Origin: Turritopsis dohrnii | Lineage: Eukaryota; Cnidaria; Hydrozoa; Anthoathecata; Oceaniidae | NCBI GenBank assembly: GCA_027922465.2 | Contig: BQMF02000301.1 | Span: 475,521 to 539,520, forward strand | Direction of reading: 5' to 3' | DNA: 64,000 nucleotides | Shown: positions 1-12,446 of the stretch, piece by piece | Numbering within the stretch: the first letter of the stretch is position 1 | Layout of the letters: each line of letters begins with the position of its first letter | The notes under the pieces: model-generated | Database searches by the model: none | The model's input: the letters and a program-made list of their open reading frames with translations, nothing else | Told to the model about the DNA's origin: nothing | Position numbers and translations under genes: made by a program

Positions 1-190
1 AAGTATTAAAAATCTGTGAATTATCATTAAAAAGTGTCTATTTTCCATCTGCTTGTAAATTTAGAAATGGCCCAAATTTTTAGTCGGTCTTAATTATTAG
101 TCGGCCCTTAGTGACTAAATTTTGACGAGGTGACTAAAATTAGGGCCGACTATTAATTAAGGCCGACTAAGTTTTGGCCGATAAGGTACT
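1..190. mobile_element. End of a TA-flanked MITE, truncated by the window edge
   Basis: The stretch from about 70 to 189 contains repeated AGTCGG/CCGACT blocks and ends in GCCGATAAGGTA. It resembles the right end of the complete element at 21981-22884, which ends in TCCAATAAGGTA. Only this end is inside the window, so element length and the second target-site copy cannot be checked. It is probably non-autonomous; no coding sequence is visible in this piece. Confidence 0.6.
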
Positions 191-1288
191 ATCGAACTAT
201 CGAAAAAACAACACGTTAATTTTGACGTTAATTCTACTTTAGTATTTCGTGAAAACATTTTCCGAGGTGTCGTCATTTCTCTTTGAAAACAACGTAAACG
301 TCATTTATATTCAGTTTGAAAACAACACGTTGTTTGTTGTGACGTGTAATTCATGAAAAGGTCCATGGGGTGACAAATTTTCTACATCCAGGATTTCAAT
401 AAAGTACAACGAAATGAAGTCTTTCCGTGTTAATCCCGTTTTTAGTTTCTGGTCGCACGTACAATCCGAACCAGGGAAGTAATCATATGACGACATGATT
501 TGGAACACGTTAAGATGACTTCCTCTGCGGGATTATGTGGCATTGAACCTCTCACCTAGGCTACCATTTCAGTTCGTACGTTTTGTATACCACAAGCGTT
601 GGATGGTCGTCAGTGTTTCAAAAATCTGATAGAATATAGAAGTTAAACTTGATAGTAAGACATGAACTGGTTCATGTCTATCAATTCCCTAGAAATTCAT
701 ATAATTGGCAAAACCGATAGATAACATTCTACGAACTACAGGAACATAGCACTTCACAGTGAGAATTCTTACTAAACGCTACTGCAGCTGTTTGCGCGAA
801 ATAACATTAATCAAAATATTACTATACCCTCTAAGATTTTCGTGGATCAAAGTTTCGCAACAAAAGAAAATCTTTCCTTGCGCATACCATTCATTGTTTA
901 TAGAAAGTTTTTGAAGTACATTATGTTCCTCACTGCGCATGTTCAGTAAAAAATATCGGAAAACTTTTCCGTCGAATAGGCAAGCCCCTGATTGTGAACT
1001 ATGGAAAGACAATAGCAATGTTGTCAATTAACGAGAAAAACACGAAGTCAATTTTCATATCAAAATAATACTTTTTTCGCATGGCACAAATGTACAAGGG
1101 TACAGGAGGCTTAAGTTATTTATTTCTTTGTAAGAAGGCAGAAAATTGTCGAATTGAAAATCAAATTTTGCTGTTCGCAAATCCGTTCAGTTTGAAGAAA
1201 ATCAAAAAAAAAGCAACACGAACTGTCAACACTTGAGAGTAGAGATGTATTCAAAAATATAGATATTCTCTTTAGAAGATCAAAAAAA
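191..1288. other. No recognised gene
   Basis: This stretch holds AT-rich sequence with short open frames on the minus strand (for example 311-508 and 779-1027) that resemble no family I know and lack convincing splice signals. It contains the 3' flank of the minus-strand DnaJ/TPR gene whose stop codon is at 1289-1291, so part of it may be that gene's 3' UTR. Confidence 0.4.
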
Positions 1289-4200
1289 TTAGCTAGCAGG
1301 AATCTTTCCGTATTTGGCTTGAACTTTGGCTAGATCCACACCTTTATGCCCACGAACATGTTTATATCGACACTGGTTTTCAAATACACAGCCTGTGGTA
1401 CGCCAGAAATAACACTCGTTACCATTGACAGGACCACTGAGCTTACTTGAATCATTACTCGACTCACTCAACGATGATCTGCTGAAAAATAAGATTTACA
1501 CAATCGAAATAAACCACTATAAACTAAAAAAGTACGATCTAGTTTATACGAAAATACATACGATTTTGTACTGTTCCTCGGCGTGCTAGGGTTTGTTTCA
1601 GGAATATAAGAACCAGGTGGTGGGTTATTAGGGAAACGTAACAATAGTTTTTGACTGCCCAAACCAGCACCCTGCAGTACAAAGCAGAAAATGATCATGA
1701 CTGTTTTACTACTGGTGAAACAACTATGACGAGGTTACTGGTCTTATGATCCTTGAGTAATTTTAATTATGCAAATAACAAGTGAATATAACCTCGTAAT
1801 GAAGTTATCATATTAGTAGATGGTTTACACAGAAACGAGGGTGTTTAGATTCGGGAAAGGTCTATTATCTTATTAGAAGTTCATATACACAAACCTTGTT
1901 CACACAAACCTTGTTCACACAAAAACTGAAGTTAAATTCACACAATGAACAGCAGAAGACTATTCCAACATCCTCCCTACCTGTAATTTTTCCATGGCTG
2001 CGCTAGCAGAGTTATGTTCGATGTAATTGACGAAAGCACAATATTTATGAGGGAGGATACGCACACTCGCAACTTTTCCACATTTACTAAACAGTTGGAT
2101 TAATTGCTTTTCCGTAACCATTTGAGGATCGACATTACCAACCCATATAGCTGTACACTTCGGTTCGGCTTGTCTACAAAGCGAAGAAGAACCATTTAAG
2201 AAAACTCGACAGAATAGATCTGGGAAGACCTGGTGTCGACGTCTACTCAACGCGGCGTTCTGTGCGTCGTGACGTTATGTCGGTTTTTAAGTAGCGCCTG
2301 CTAATGTCTGCATACAAGAAATTCACCATCGATACATAGCATTGCATATCGTACAAATGACAAATAGGTATATATCCTTACTGAATAAACTGTCTGGTCT
2401 GTTTTTTATTATTGGAAGTATTATTATTATTTTGGATGGTGTGATTTTCTTCATCAGGTTCATCTTCAGAAAAATAGACATCTTCGGAACCTTCTTCATC
2501 ACTAACTGTAAACGAAAAGACAAAAATTGTGTTTCATGGAGAAGTAGCCCAATGACATATAGTGAACACCATTTTTATACTTTCAATCCACGGGGCGCAG
2601 GAAATAATCGTTGTGCAAAAGAAAATGTAGTATTCACTCACTTTTACCAGCCAGTAAGGCTTCTAGCGCTTGTTGTACAGTACCATATGTTCGAACAGCC
2701 TGCTCCGACAAACTCTGTGTAAAACCCATATCAACAAGTATTTGTACCCGAACACGAGCCAATTCAAATTGAGCATCTTCACAAACTGGGTCGAGCTTAA
2801 GGACCTGCTGGAACACCTGTTCAGCCTCTTGGAAACGCTAAAAGTGAAGAATTAAACCAATGTTTAGCTATCCTGTCTCAAAACACAGTGTCGTGTTACA
2901 TATTATGGGACATACCCTTAGACCAGTCAAAGCCCTTCCTTTTCTGAAATGTCCTTTTGGCCACTCAGGTGCTAATTTAATTGCTGAATCAGCATCTTGA
3001 AGTGCACTAAAAGTAAGAGGTATTGTAGGAATGATGTAGAAGGTGAGTATCGTCAATAAATCGAAATAATATGTGCGACTTACTTTTCATAACTCTCTAT
3101 TCGATCATAACAATATGATCTATTACCAAAAAAACTGAAAAATAAAAAGTGCATATAGAATCAGTTAGTATATTAAAAAAAACCTATATGTTTTTTATAA
3201 GCAGATGCAAAAAAAACATGCTGGGAAAACATTAAGAATATGATTATATGATTATATTATGCTTATTGAAATACAACAATTCGAATGGTCCTTTTAAGAC
3301 CTTACTTCATTTTGATCATATCAAAGGAAAATAAACTAGTGTGTTGAGTGAAATATCCTATTACACAAGCAAATACACTCAAAGGTTTCACTGAGGCTGA
3401 ATAATTTAGTATAATACCAAAACCTTCTCTTATCTTAAAATGTTTTTTACAAAAGCCAAAAATTTGCAAGCATTTTTTGACATTGATAATTAACTTATTA
3501 CAATTTCTGATTAGTCAGTGACATTTACAAAACAAAGAAACCTTGGCCTATCTTACCGGAAATCTGTCTGGTCAAGTTTTATAGCTTTTGTAAACATTTT
3601 GACAGCACCATGGTAATCCCCTGACTGAGCCATTTGATTACCTTGAACTGCTATTTGACGACTTTGTAATATTACATTATCAATATTATTTTTGGATGTT
3701 GATTCTGATTCAGCTGTAGTTGTAAGACTGGCTGTTGGTAGAATTTTTTCATGTGATGAATTGGTTGATATATTTTTGGGAAGATTCTTTTTCTCAGATG
3801 ATTCTATCGTAGTATTTGATTGCTTTTTTGTTTTTTTATTTGGTTGCGTTTGATTACTGACTTTCTTCTTTTTGTTTCCATCTTTTAAATTCGAATCTGG
3901 ATGTGAGGTAGAAGAGAGAGTTCCATTCGATGCTGGTGCTTTACTGGCCGCACGGGCAAAAAAAGCACTGTTTGTATCGATAGTTTCCTACAAAAGGAAA
4001 TTGAAATCAAGAACTTTTGATCGTTAGGATCAGCAGTTAGAAAAAAATAAAAATAAAAAAAAAGTTTAAGAAAAATGGAACTGACCTCCCCCGAATCTGA
4101 TTCAGTATTTTTATTATTCCTGAAAGAAGAATTGCGAAACAATCATCACCTTTTGCTAAGATTTATTTATTTATTTATTTATTCATTGTGAATAATTGTC

Positions 4201-6761
4201 AAATTACCTGTTTTTTCGATCTGAAATATCTTTCCGACTTTGATCTGCCTTATTATTATTACTATTTTTAGATGAATTTCTTTTCTCATTTTTAGCATTC
4301 TTTTTCATAGTAGTATTTCCTTCTGTCTCTGGATGAACTTTTCCTTTTCCATTTGCAACTGCTGTATTTATTGATGACATTCGAGGATTTGTATTCTCCT
4401 TATCATGGTTTTTCGAACTATTTTCACCAATTTTTTTCTGTTCTTCTATCTATAATAAAAAAAAATGCACATTTTTTTGGTAGTGGCATAAATGTTTTCC
4501 TATACTCATGAAAAAATCATACTTTTATATTTTCTATAATAACTTCCTGCTCTTTTTTCTCTTTTTCTCGCTGCTTCTTCTTCTCCTTCTTTTTCTAAAC
4601 ATATATACGTATACAAAGATGAAAAGAAAAAACTATTTCTGTTAGAAGTTTAAGTCTCTTCCTTCAGTTAGCTGATGAACCCGTGAAGGAAGAAACCATT
4701 GCTCCTGATTGTTGAGCACTTTTAGCAAAGAGATGATCACATGATGCTACACACGTATACCTGTTTCTTGGCAGGATTTTTAATACAATAAATTTTTAAC
4801 AAGAAAAACATTGCATGGCATAAAATCAAACCTTTCGTTTGGCTTTTTTCTTTTCTTCTCTTTTTTTCTCTAACTCCTCTTCTTCTATTAGCTCACGTGC
4901 ATTTCGCAATGCCTCCTCTTCTGTCAGACTTTGGCGTTGCGTTTGTATTTTATCTTTTGTCATGTATTTTCGAGCTTCATATTTATTCCTTAACCTAAAA
5001 ACAAAATAGAGAAAACAATTAATTAACCATTCCAAAACAAAATTCTTATCAAACATCTTCTTAAAATAAGAATGATCAGACTTGAACACTATCTAAAACC
5101 CTTGTACCTGTGAGCTATTGTATCAAGAAATTCGTCATCACTTTCTTCATCTGTATAATCGTAATACTCATCATCACTATATAAGTATTCATCATCTTCA
5201 TAATCACAGCAGTCCATACCATGATGTGGACACCCACGGACACCTAAGTATCATTATAAAGGTCTCAATATAAAACACAGCTTACTTAGCACTGGTTTCT
5301 TTCCATATTCAAAATTACATGTTTGCTAGTGCCCACTAGAAAAATTTGACGATTTAAAATCACATAATGTATTCAAAGTACTTTGGTATATTTTCAATGA
5401 AAAAAATTAATTTTAAACACCATTGGTCAAGATGCCTGTTTAAAAATAAATGTTTTTTACTACTTTAAAAGTCCAAGAACTAAACTTGTATCGATAATGA
5501 ATATATAAAGAAATCAGAAAACTGTATATAGGGATTTACAACCTACCATTATGGAAAAATATATGAGCAAACAGTTCCATCATTTCCCTCTGAAAAAAAG
5601 TTATGAAGTTGGTTTAAACATTCTAGCTTGCTTTAGAGTTAGCAGGTTTGTGAATTAATTGTTGTGAAGACCTTAGTTCTTTCGACTAGTTCTCCTAACC
5701 TGAGCAGAGACGTTCAGAATGATTTAAAAATTGGACATTTATTAGGTTATCAAATTCTCCAAAAGATTGGTCTTATAACAACATGAAACAGTATAAAAAC
5801 ACTAACTATATTCATAAATTCACTGTCATCAATTTCATCATCTGTTTCATTTATATTGGTTGTCAATCGTTTATAAGCAGCTGAAACCTCTTGAAATTTC
5901 TGGAATAGAACATTATGTCAAATAAGTTCCAGTGAATAATTAAAAATAACTTGTAATAAATCCATTTCTGATTTAACCTTCTACCTGAGTAGCCTCATCT
6001 TTTGAAATATCTCCATGCTTATCTGGATGCCACTTCAAAGCCAGACGTTTATAACTGCTTCGAACTTCATCTGGACTTGCATCTAAGTAAAAACAGAAAA
6101 TCTGGCATATAGCTAGAAGCCCATCAAATTAGAATTTCCTGACAAAGTCTTATATCATAAGTATAAAATAACGGGAACAACAATAAAACAAAGTTTCTCT
6201 GACAAAAAAGATCCCAGTTATTGCACCCCAGGATGCAAGATGGAACAGAAATAAGCAAAATACATTTTATGGTATGTAAACTGAGATAATCAATGATAAA
6301 AAATTGAAATGCCCATTTCATTATTTCATTATTTATTTATCACATTATTTATGAAGTGAAGTCTTCACTCATATTAAAAGGAAAACTTTAACATCTTTCA
6401 ATTATACTTTAATCACCTATCCTGATTAGCTCAATTAGTGGTAACTAAAATTAATCTTTTTTGTACAGTTTGTATTTCAAAAAATGTTGTTATATATTTA
6501 TATGTTGGCTTCAAATACATTTCAGTTAACAACTGGCCATTAAACTTTCGATCATCTTTGAAGTCTCTCTTGAATTACAACAACCTCAATTATTTAAGTT
6601 CCATGAAGACATGAAAGACAGGAATTATAACATACAGATATATATGCATATAATATATATATATAGAAAACAAGAAAAACACATTATTTATTATCACAAT
6701 ATTTCGACTTTTGCTAGTCTTTATCAAGTGTCAACACATACGTGCACTGACTTTTACGTTT

Positions 6762-6800
<39 letters not shown>

Positions 6801-8826
6801 CCAGCTCCTGTAGTTATACTTCCTTATAAAAAACAACCAAGTCCCTCTTGAAATTTACATGACAAAAATACCCAATGGAACAAAAGGCCTCAAGGTCACT
6901 GCAGAATATCTGAACCTACTCCAGATTCTGAATTAATGACATATGTTATAAAGTCACAGAAATTATGGACACCCCTCAAATAAAAACCTAGTACTTTATA
7001 AAAACTTAATCTTTTTTGAGTATCACTCCTTGCAATGCAGGCTTTGTAATATGAAAAAAGGAGGCGTGTGGCGTCTCGCACGCCTAATCAAGAATTAAGG
7101 CGTTTTAGGCGTGCTAATTATCACTCCCCTGAAGCTGTTCAGGCGTGTGATGGTGTGCGATCCAAGACATCGTTAAATTCTTATGTTCTAATGGAAACGA
7201 AATTTTTGATCCCTAGTCAACGTGTATTTAATGTCTCTGTGAGGAGTTACGAAAAATTTACGAAAGAAATCTCCAGCTAATGAATGGTTTTGTTCAAAAC
7301 GTAAAAAATGTTCATTTTATTTTCAAATTTAAAATGCAATTCAATCTTCTCATTATGAGTCACGCGATCATGCTAGCGCTCGATATAACCTTCCTAGAGT
7401 TAGTTAAGAAATACTTTTAATCGCACATAGATGCTCTAAAAACATGCTCAACTTATTATAAAAGTTTTCGAGGTCAATTGACAACGAAAGATAACTGCCG
7501 TATATTAAGTGATTATTCACTAATTTGCTGTTGCTAGGGAGAACGACCACCGTTGCTTTTAGTTGCACGTCTGAAGATTTTAAGGCGTGTGTGGAGGCGC
7601 GCGTGCGATCGCACGTCTCATATTACAAAGCCTGGCAATGCTGTAAACTAGCCACTACTACTAGGAGTTACGAATGAAGAAAAAATGGAGTAGAAAAGAA
7701 AAGATAGATAGAAGCATTAAGATAGAAGGAAATGATTGATGCTCTTCTTAAAAGTGAAAAGATCATAATCATTAGGAAAACAAGATAAGTATTCCAAGCA
7801 GCCAAGGTGCGAGGAATGAAACTATCCTGATAGAACTTGCGGTTCTTTTAGGTAAAGCAACAGTGGTAAGGATGAAATAGATGGTACTTAGAATCACTGC
7901 ATTAGGCTTATCTATAAAACTATATTGTTGTAGCAATAGATCTTTTAAGCAATTAATGAATAGTTCTTCAACAAACATTGTAGCTATGAAAATGATCATC
8001 ATTATTATTGGCCTGAATTGCAAATAAATCTGTTATATATATATATATATATTTATATGGCTTGTTTCATAGATTCCCAATTCATTCTGTTACTCACTCA
8101 TTTTGGCTACATACTTGACAAAACAGTGTTCTCATATTTACTACATCAAAATTCATATAAATTCCAAATTGTACTGTTGTTTTTGTTGTGTGAAACTTTC
8201 CTTCTGTGTTTCGTTTTTCCAGAAAGGGTGATATAGATCTTTTAATAGAAAATTATTAAGAGATGTATTGGAATATATCAAACTGGACATTTCCAAGGTT
8301 AGCCCAATTTTCCTGAATACTGAGATATTTATTGCTGTTTATAGAGTTTCTGAAACAATATAAATTATTTCTTTCAAACAACAATGGAGGACATTTAATT
8401 TATGAATAGCAATTACTGATTAAATAAAAATTTTATAAGATAAATCTATAAAGCATTAAAACTCAAAGTTTGCATAGCGAGCTGACTAATAAACTACTGA
8501 TTGGAAAAAAAAATATGAGCAATCTAATCATTAGGTTTTTCATTCTGTATATAAAATGTCCATTAAAAATAAGAGTGCAGCAAAATTAACAAAGGACTCA
8601 ATGCGTAGCTTTTGAAGAGTAAATTCTACAAGTTCATTTTGTAATTATATTGCAAAGCAATTTTATAACTATAGTGAAGAAAGGAATTACATTTAAAATG
8701 ATCATAACAATTCTGGAGGTCATAAAAAGATCAATTCTGTTAACTTGAAAAATTTATAAGCGTTTCTATTGCAGTACCTTCTTTTACACCCAGGATTTGG
8801 CAAGCATCCTGTTTAGTTATCTTCAT
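1289..8826 (-). CDS. DnaJ-TPR-UBA-RRM-CCCH multidomain protein (TTC31-like)
   Basis: Seventeen coding exons can be placed with AG/GT borders and continuous phase: 8826-8778, 6082-5985, 5899-5807, 5589-5547, 5243-5108, 4994-4832, 4594-4523, 4449-4208, 4119-4086, 3987-3557, 3134-3084, 3006-2916, 2837-2642, 2505-2382, 2173-1981, 1671-1562 and 1481-1289, giving about 772 residues. The N-terminus is a J domain (KQDACQILGV, then WHPDKHGD with the HPD motif). Next come an Asp/Glu/Tyr-rich segment, a Lys/Glu coiled coil, a low-complexity Ser/Asn/Lys linker, TPR repeats (QGNQMAQSGDYHGAVKMFTK onward), a UBA-like helix set (LVDMGFTQSLSEQAV), another acidic stretch, an RRM (AIWVGNVD; YCAFVNYI) and a C-terminal CCCH finger (CYFWRTTGCVFENQCRYKH). 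HPD implies an Hsp70 partner; RRM plus CCCH imply RNA binding. The Lys-rich coil plus TPR recalls TTC31, but orthology is inference. The ATG at 8826 follows an AG and an upstream exon is possible. Confidence 0.82.
6611..6830. repeat. AT-rich interspersed repeat with hammerhead-like core
   Basis: Lying in the large first intron of the DnaJ/TPR gene, this segment is bordered by TA microsatellites (about 6650-6665 and 6770-6796). On the minus strand, 6732-6701 reads CTTGATAAAGACT, a loop, then AGTCGAAAT: a GACT/AGTC stem between a degenerate CTGATGA-like box and GAAA. The layout resembles the motif at 51251-51277. It may be a decayed Penelope-like or retrozyme-related repeat. The box is imperfect, so ribozyme activity is not implied. 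Confidence 0.35.
7038..7634. mobile_element. Non-autonomous hAT-like element with GGCGTGYG subterminal repeats
   Basis: Terminal inverted repeats CAGGCTTTGTAATATG and CATATTACAAAGCCTG are flanked by the direct repeat GCAATG (7032-7037 and 7635-7640). Subterminal regions carry several copies of GGCGTGYG/CGCACGCC on both strands, a pattern shared with the element at 12992-14489. It sits in the first intron of the DnaJ/TPR gene. CAG-starting termini suit the hAT superfamily, but the target duplication is 6 bp rather than the usual 8. No transposase is present. Its interior (7365-7550) contains a module also found at 15490-15635 and 47410-47610. Confidence 0.75.
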
Positions 8827-8837
8827 ATTTGGATCAC

Positions 8838-9515
8838 CTGTAACCAGGAATTACGGGTAGACAGCAGTGACTGCACTATCACACTCCGCCTCTTCCCACT
8901 TTGCGAGAGAAAATATTGATCAAATCATTTTATGGAGATAAATTGAACAACATCTCCATCATACTTCTCCTATCACCATCTAAAGGCATATGGTGACCGT
9001 ATTCTCCATAACGTCTTGCCACCAGATCACCGGTTATTCGTACGGATGCAACAGCGCTACGGTGATCTACCATTTTTGATCTCACGAGATTTTAATTCTA
9101 TTTCATAGTGAGGCGAAGTGGATGTTGTATGATATGTCAACCACTTTTTGAAGGTTTTATGTTTTTTTCCAAAATTTTGATATATAAATGACATAAACAG
9201 AAGTTCTAATCTTATAAACATCATAAAATCTATGTAAAAAAGGCTGTAAAATTATTGTATTACTATGCGTAGTAACAATTTTGCCCCAAATGTTAAACGT
9301 ATAAATAACACACCATAATGGATGTATTGCTCGTTTGTTATGGTTATAATGTGGGGTGCCCCTTTTCGTCCCATTTCCTGATTTCTGTAATAATAAAAGT
9401 TTATTATTGAGTGAGCTGACATACTAGTAAAGAGACGTAATAAAAATACTTCCGCCAGATGCTCCCTAAAAATAAAAATGTAAATTAGAACATGCACTTT
9501 GTGGTTATATAAATA
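8838..9515. other. Region upstream of the DnaJ/TPR gene, no recognised gene
   Basis: No family is recognised here. On the minus strand the stretch near 9385-9318 has an AG acceptor-like border, an open frame containing MGRKGAPHIITITNEQYIHY and a GTGTGT donor-like end, so an exon of an unidentified transcript is possible. It could also be a 5' exon of the downstream minus-strand gene, whose first placed exon begins after an AG at 8838. The evidence is too thin to call a gene. Confidence 0.3.
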
Positions 9516-9631
9516 CCGTCTATCGTCCTAATTTCGGACATCCTTCCAAACTTCGGACATAAAAAAAACATATCCGCAAAATGCAAACCACATCAGTAAA
9601 AGTCCATACTGCACTGCCAATTAAACTAAAT

Positions 9632-10045
9632 CTAAAACTTGTCATAACTGAACTTAACAAAAATGAAACACTTAAAAGGACTGGTACAAATTGGAACTGA
9701 TAATGATGATGATGACTCAAAGGACAATCTAGTTCTTTTTTTGGCTGACTCATATCTTTTAAGCTTCACATCACCTTTATTCTCCTTGAAAACAAAAACA
9801 GATGGAACGAAGTCTGGATGTTCAGGGTCACTAGATGGCTTTTTAGACACAAAGTGGTCTCCACCACAAAGGTAAACATTTACACTGGTTGGATTCCAGG
9901 GGGTACCATCCTTGTTGACACGTTTGCATGCAATAATCCATCTTTTTCTCCTTTCTGGATCTTTATTTGGAAAACGATAGAAGCCAGGCTTTTTTTCCAT
10001 CATGTTGTGGTTTGTGCATCCATATGCAGCACAACTTAAAGGCAT
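9632..10045 (-). CDS. THAP zinc-finger protein carried by a transposon
   Basis: The ORF starts at the ATG at 10045 (MPLSCAAYGCTNHN) and encodes about 137 residues. The first 90 form a THAP (C2CH) DNA-binding domain: CAAYGC pair, FYRFPNKDPERRKRW, WIIAC, then LCGGDHFV, followed by FVPSVF in place of the usual AVPTIF-type box. A basic stretch (DVKLKRYESAKKRTR) follows. The final 15 or so residues look non-homologous, so the ORF may read into an intron or run out at a deletion. It lies 116 bp inside the left end of the 9516-14842 element, so it is most likely a transposon-encoded DNA-binding protein rather than a host regulator. No catalytic domain is attached. Confidence 0.75.
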   Translation of the reverse strand: MPLSCAAYGCTNHNMMEKKPGFYRFPNKDPERRKRWIIACKRVNKDGTPWNPTSVNVYLCGGDHFVSKKPSSDPEHPDFVPSVFVFKENKGDVKLKRYESAKKRTRLSFESSSSLSVPICTSPFKCFIFVKFSYDKF

Positions 10046-10230
10046 TTTAAAGTACCTCAAAGCAATAAACACGCGTTCATCAGTGAGCTTTCACCAACGA
10101 AATGAGGTTTGTTTTCACTGCAGCGCGAGTTGCTATGGCAACAACAGCGAATCCGATTTTTAGCTCGGAAGCGAGAATTTCATAATTATTTATAGTTTTT
10201 GAGATATTTCGTTTTTAACATCTTATATTT

Positions 10231-12246
10231 AATTTATGCAATGCATATTTGTGACGGTTTATGGGAAAAGGATAACAAGCTAAATTTCGATTCTTTTTAA
10301 ATCGAAATTTAGCTGAAAAAAATCGATTTTATGAAATCTAAATTTCGATTTCGATTTCGATTTTTAGAAGCTAAATTTCGATTTTTTAGAAGCTAAATTT
10401 CGATTTCGATTTCGATTTTTTGAAGCTAAATTTCGATTTTAAAAGAATCTAAATTATTCGATTTTAAAAGAATCTAAATTGTTCGATTTTAAAAGAATCT
10501 AATTATTCGATTTCATAAATCAGAAAATCGATTTCTTTATAACCAGAATCGATGTTAATCATAAGAATAAGTGTTACGTAATAAGATTTTGTTGTCATTG
10601 TAAATGTTTCGTTATAATGGGAACACTAAACCGTACATTTTGCTTTTTTGTGTGACCACTAATCATATAAAGTTTTATTGGTATATAGCCAATAGAAACA
10701 ATGAAAATGTATATTCACTTTACAACAAAAAATTTCAAAAGTTTAAACGTCCGGCTGAAATTCTACTTTCTTTCGCTTCTGTTTTGCATTAATTTTCGTG
10801 TTGACATACTTCTTGCAATCCGATTGGCTGGTAAAAGTTTCGCGGCTTCTTAACCAATAAGAATCCTTTTCGGCTTAAATTATGTAAATTCAAGATGTTG
10901 TTGTTGTACCGAATTCAGTATAATTACAGGTAGCACGCGTTAGTGTTTAATAACTGAACTAATTACCTGGTTCTCATTCAGTTAGATATAAAAGAAACGA
11001 CAGTTACTGCTAAAGTTGTTAAGAATAGAAACCGTACGCTGTAATTCTTTTTTATTCCGTTGTTCGATCGCTATTTTGGTAAACTCCTTCGGGGGAAAAA
11101 GTTTATTATTTTAAAACCTTGTAATGTGATCTTCTGGTGACTTAAAGGCCAACCTCCACTTGTGCGATTTTGCCCGTACGTATGTACGCGGCCAGTTCTG
11201 TGCATGTTCAGTGACAACTATTGCTCAACTTTGTTGGACGACGACGGCCAGATTTTGTGTGCTTGGAAGTTGGATTCGATTATACTTTTTTAGGCCACCG
11301 CGCGGCCATCTGGCATGCGAGTCAATCAAATTTCAAGAAAAATGCAAACATTGCAAAAAATTGTAAACATTGCGAAAAAAAAGAAACACTCAACACCTGG
11401 AGTTTCGTTATTAACTGGAAATTCAAATTTTTTTTAAGGTTCAAAGGAGGAGAGAGACAAATGAAAATATTTTAACAGCTTTTGTTATACTCACCTTTAT
11501 TTTAATGAAAGTATATAACCTGTTATATACGTATTTTTTTATTGTCTTTTATCATGAGACGAAGTCCATAACGGGAGCATTAGATTCAATAAAAGATCAC
11601 TGACGACAGATGACCAGATTATTAAAACAAAACATATAGAAATGTAAACTTGATGGATATTTTTCGGAAACTTTTTATTTCGATTTAGCGAAGTAACAAA
11701 GTCCCCCGGTCAAAAACCAAAATGGCGCATACCGATGTGAAAAATATAAACAAAACTTTTTAACAGCGATAATGGTACTCCATTTAGAATTCAAAAATCG
11801 ATTTTTTTAGAATCTAAATTTCGAATTCGAATTTTAGAAGCTAAATTTCGATTTCGATTTCGATTTTTAGAAGCTAAATTTCGATTTTTTAGAAGCTAAA
11901 TTTCGATTTCGATTTCGATTTTTTGAAGCTAAATTTCGATTTTAAAAAATCGAAATTTAGCTTTAAATAATCGAAAATCGAAATTTCGATTTAAATCGAA
12001 ATTTAGCTTGTTATCCTTTTCCCATAAACTGTCACATTTATGATGTAATAAGATAGTAACAACATTTTTCATTGCAATAACTTGAGATATGATTAATATT
12101 ACATCTTTGTAAGTTACTATGAAGTAAAGTCTTCCACTCTGAGTTGATTTGTAGAAGAATGAAGTCATAATATTTACTAATTCAGAAGTTATAGACACTA
12201 ACAAAATACTATCTTATTACATCATAATTATGCGTTGCATAATTTC
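10231..12246. mobile_element. Foldback-type element with long arms and internal direct duplication
   Basis: Inverted arms run from 10231 (AATTTATGCAATGCATATTT, then GTGACGGTTTATGGGAAAAG) to their counterpart at 12000-12246 (CTTTTCCCATAAACTGTCAC, then GCGTTGCATAATTT). Inside each arm is an array of AAATTTCGATTTCGATTT units separated by AGAAGCT. These arrays (about 10340-10440 and 11838-11942) are nearly identical in direct, not inverted, orientation. The interior (10520-11800) has no recognised protein. A part near 10965-11110 resembles 14490-14640 of the host transposon. It is inserted in the 9516-14842 element. Confidence 0.6.
12041..12224. mobile_element. 184-bp TA-flanked MITE
   Basis: Terminal inverted repeats TGATGTAATAAGATAGTA and TACTATCTTATTACATCA are flanked by TA at 12039-12040 and 12225-12226. 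Removing it rejoins the right arm of the foldback element so that it matches the left arm near 10231-10255, which supports the boundaries. It is non-coding and presumably mobilised by a Tc1/mariner-type transposase. Confidence 0.75.
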
Positions 12247-12446
12247 AACTTTTTTAAATTGAAATATCTGCCCAAGGAAACAAAATTTCTAAAAACTGTA
12301 AAAAGAGTTTGTGAGTTCTATCATCCCTTGAAATGTCATTTTGGATGCAGGAATCCCTTTAAATTAGTTGACTGGGTACCCTTGAGACGAACGTGATTTA
12401 TTATCACACGTTTAAAGGCAAATATTCACTATGGATAATTGTCCAC

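Noticed and set aside
6611..6829. Plus-strand frame rich in Tyr/Ile
   Set aside because: It is produced by TA microsatellites.
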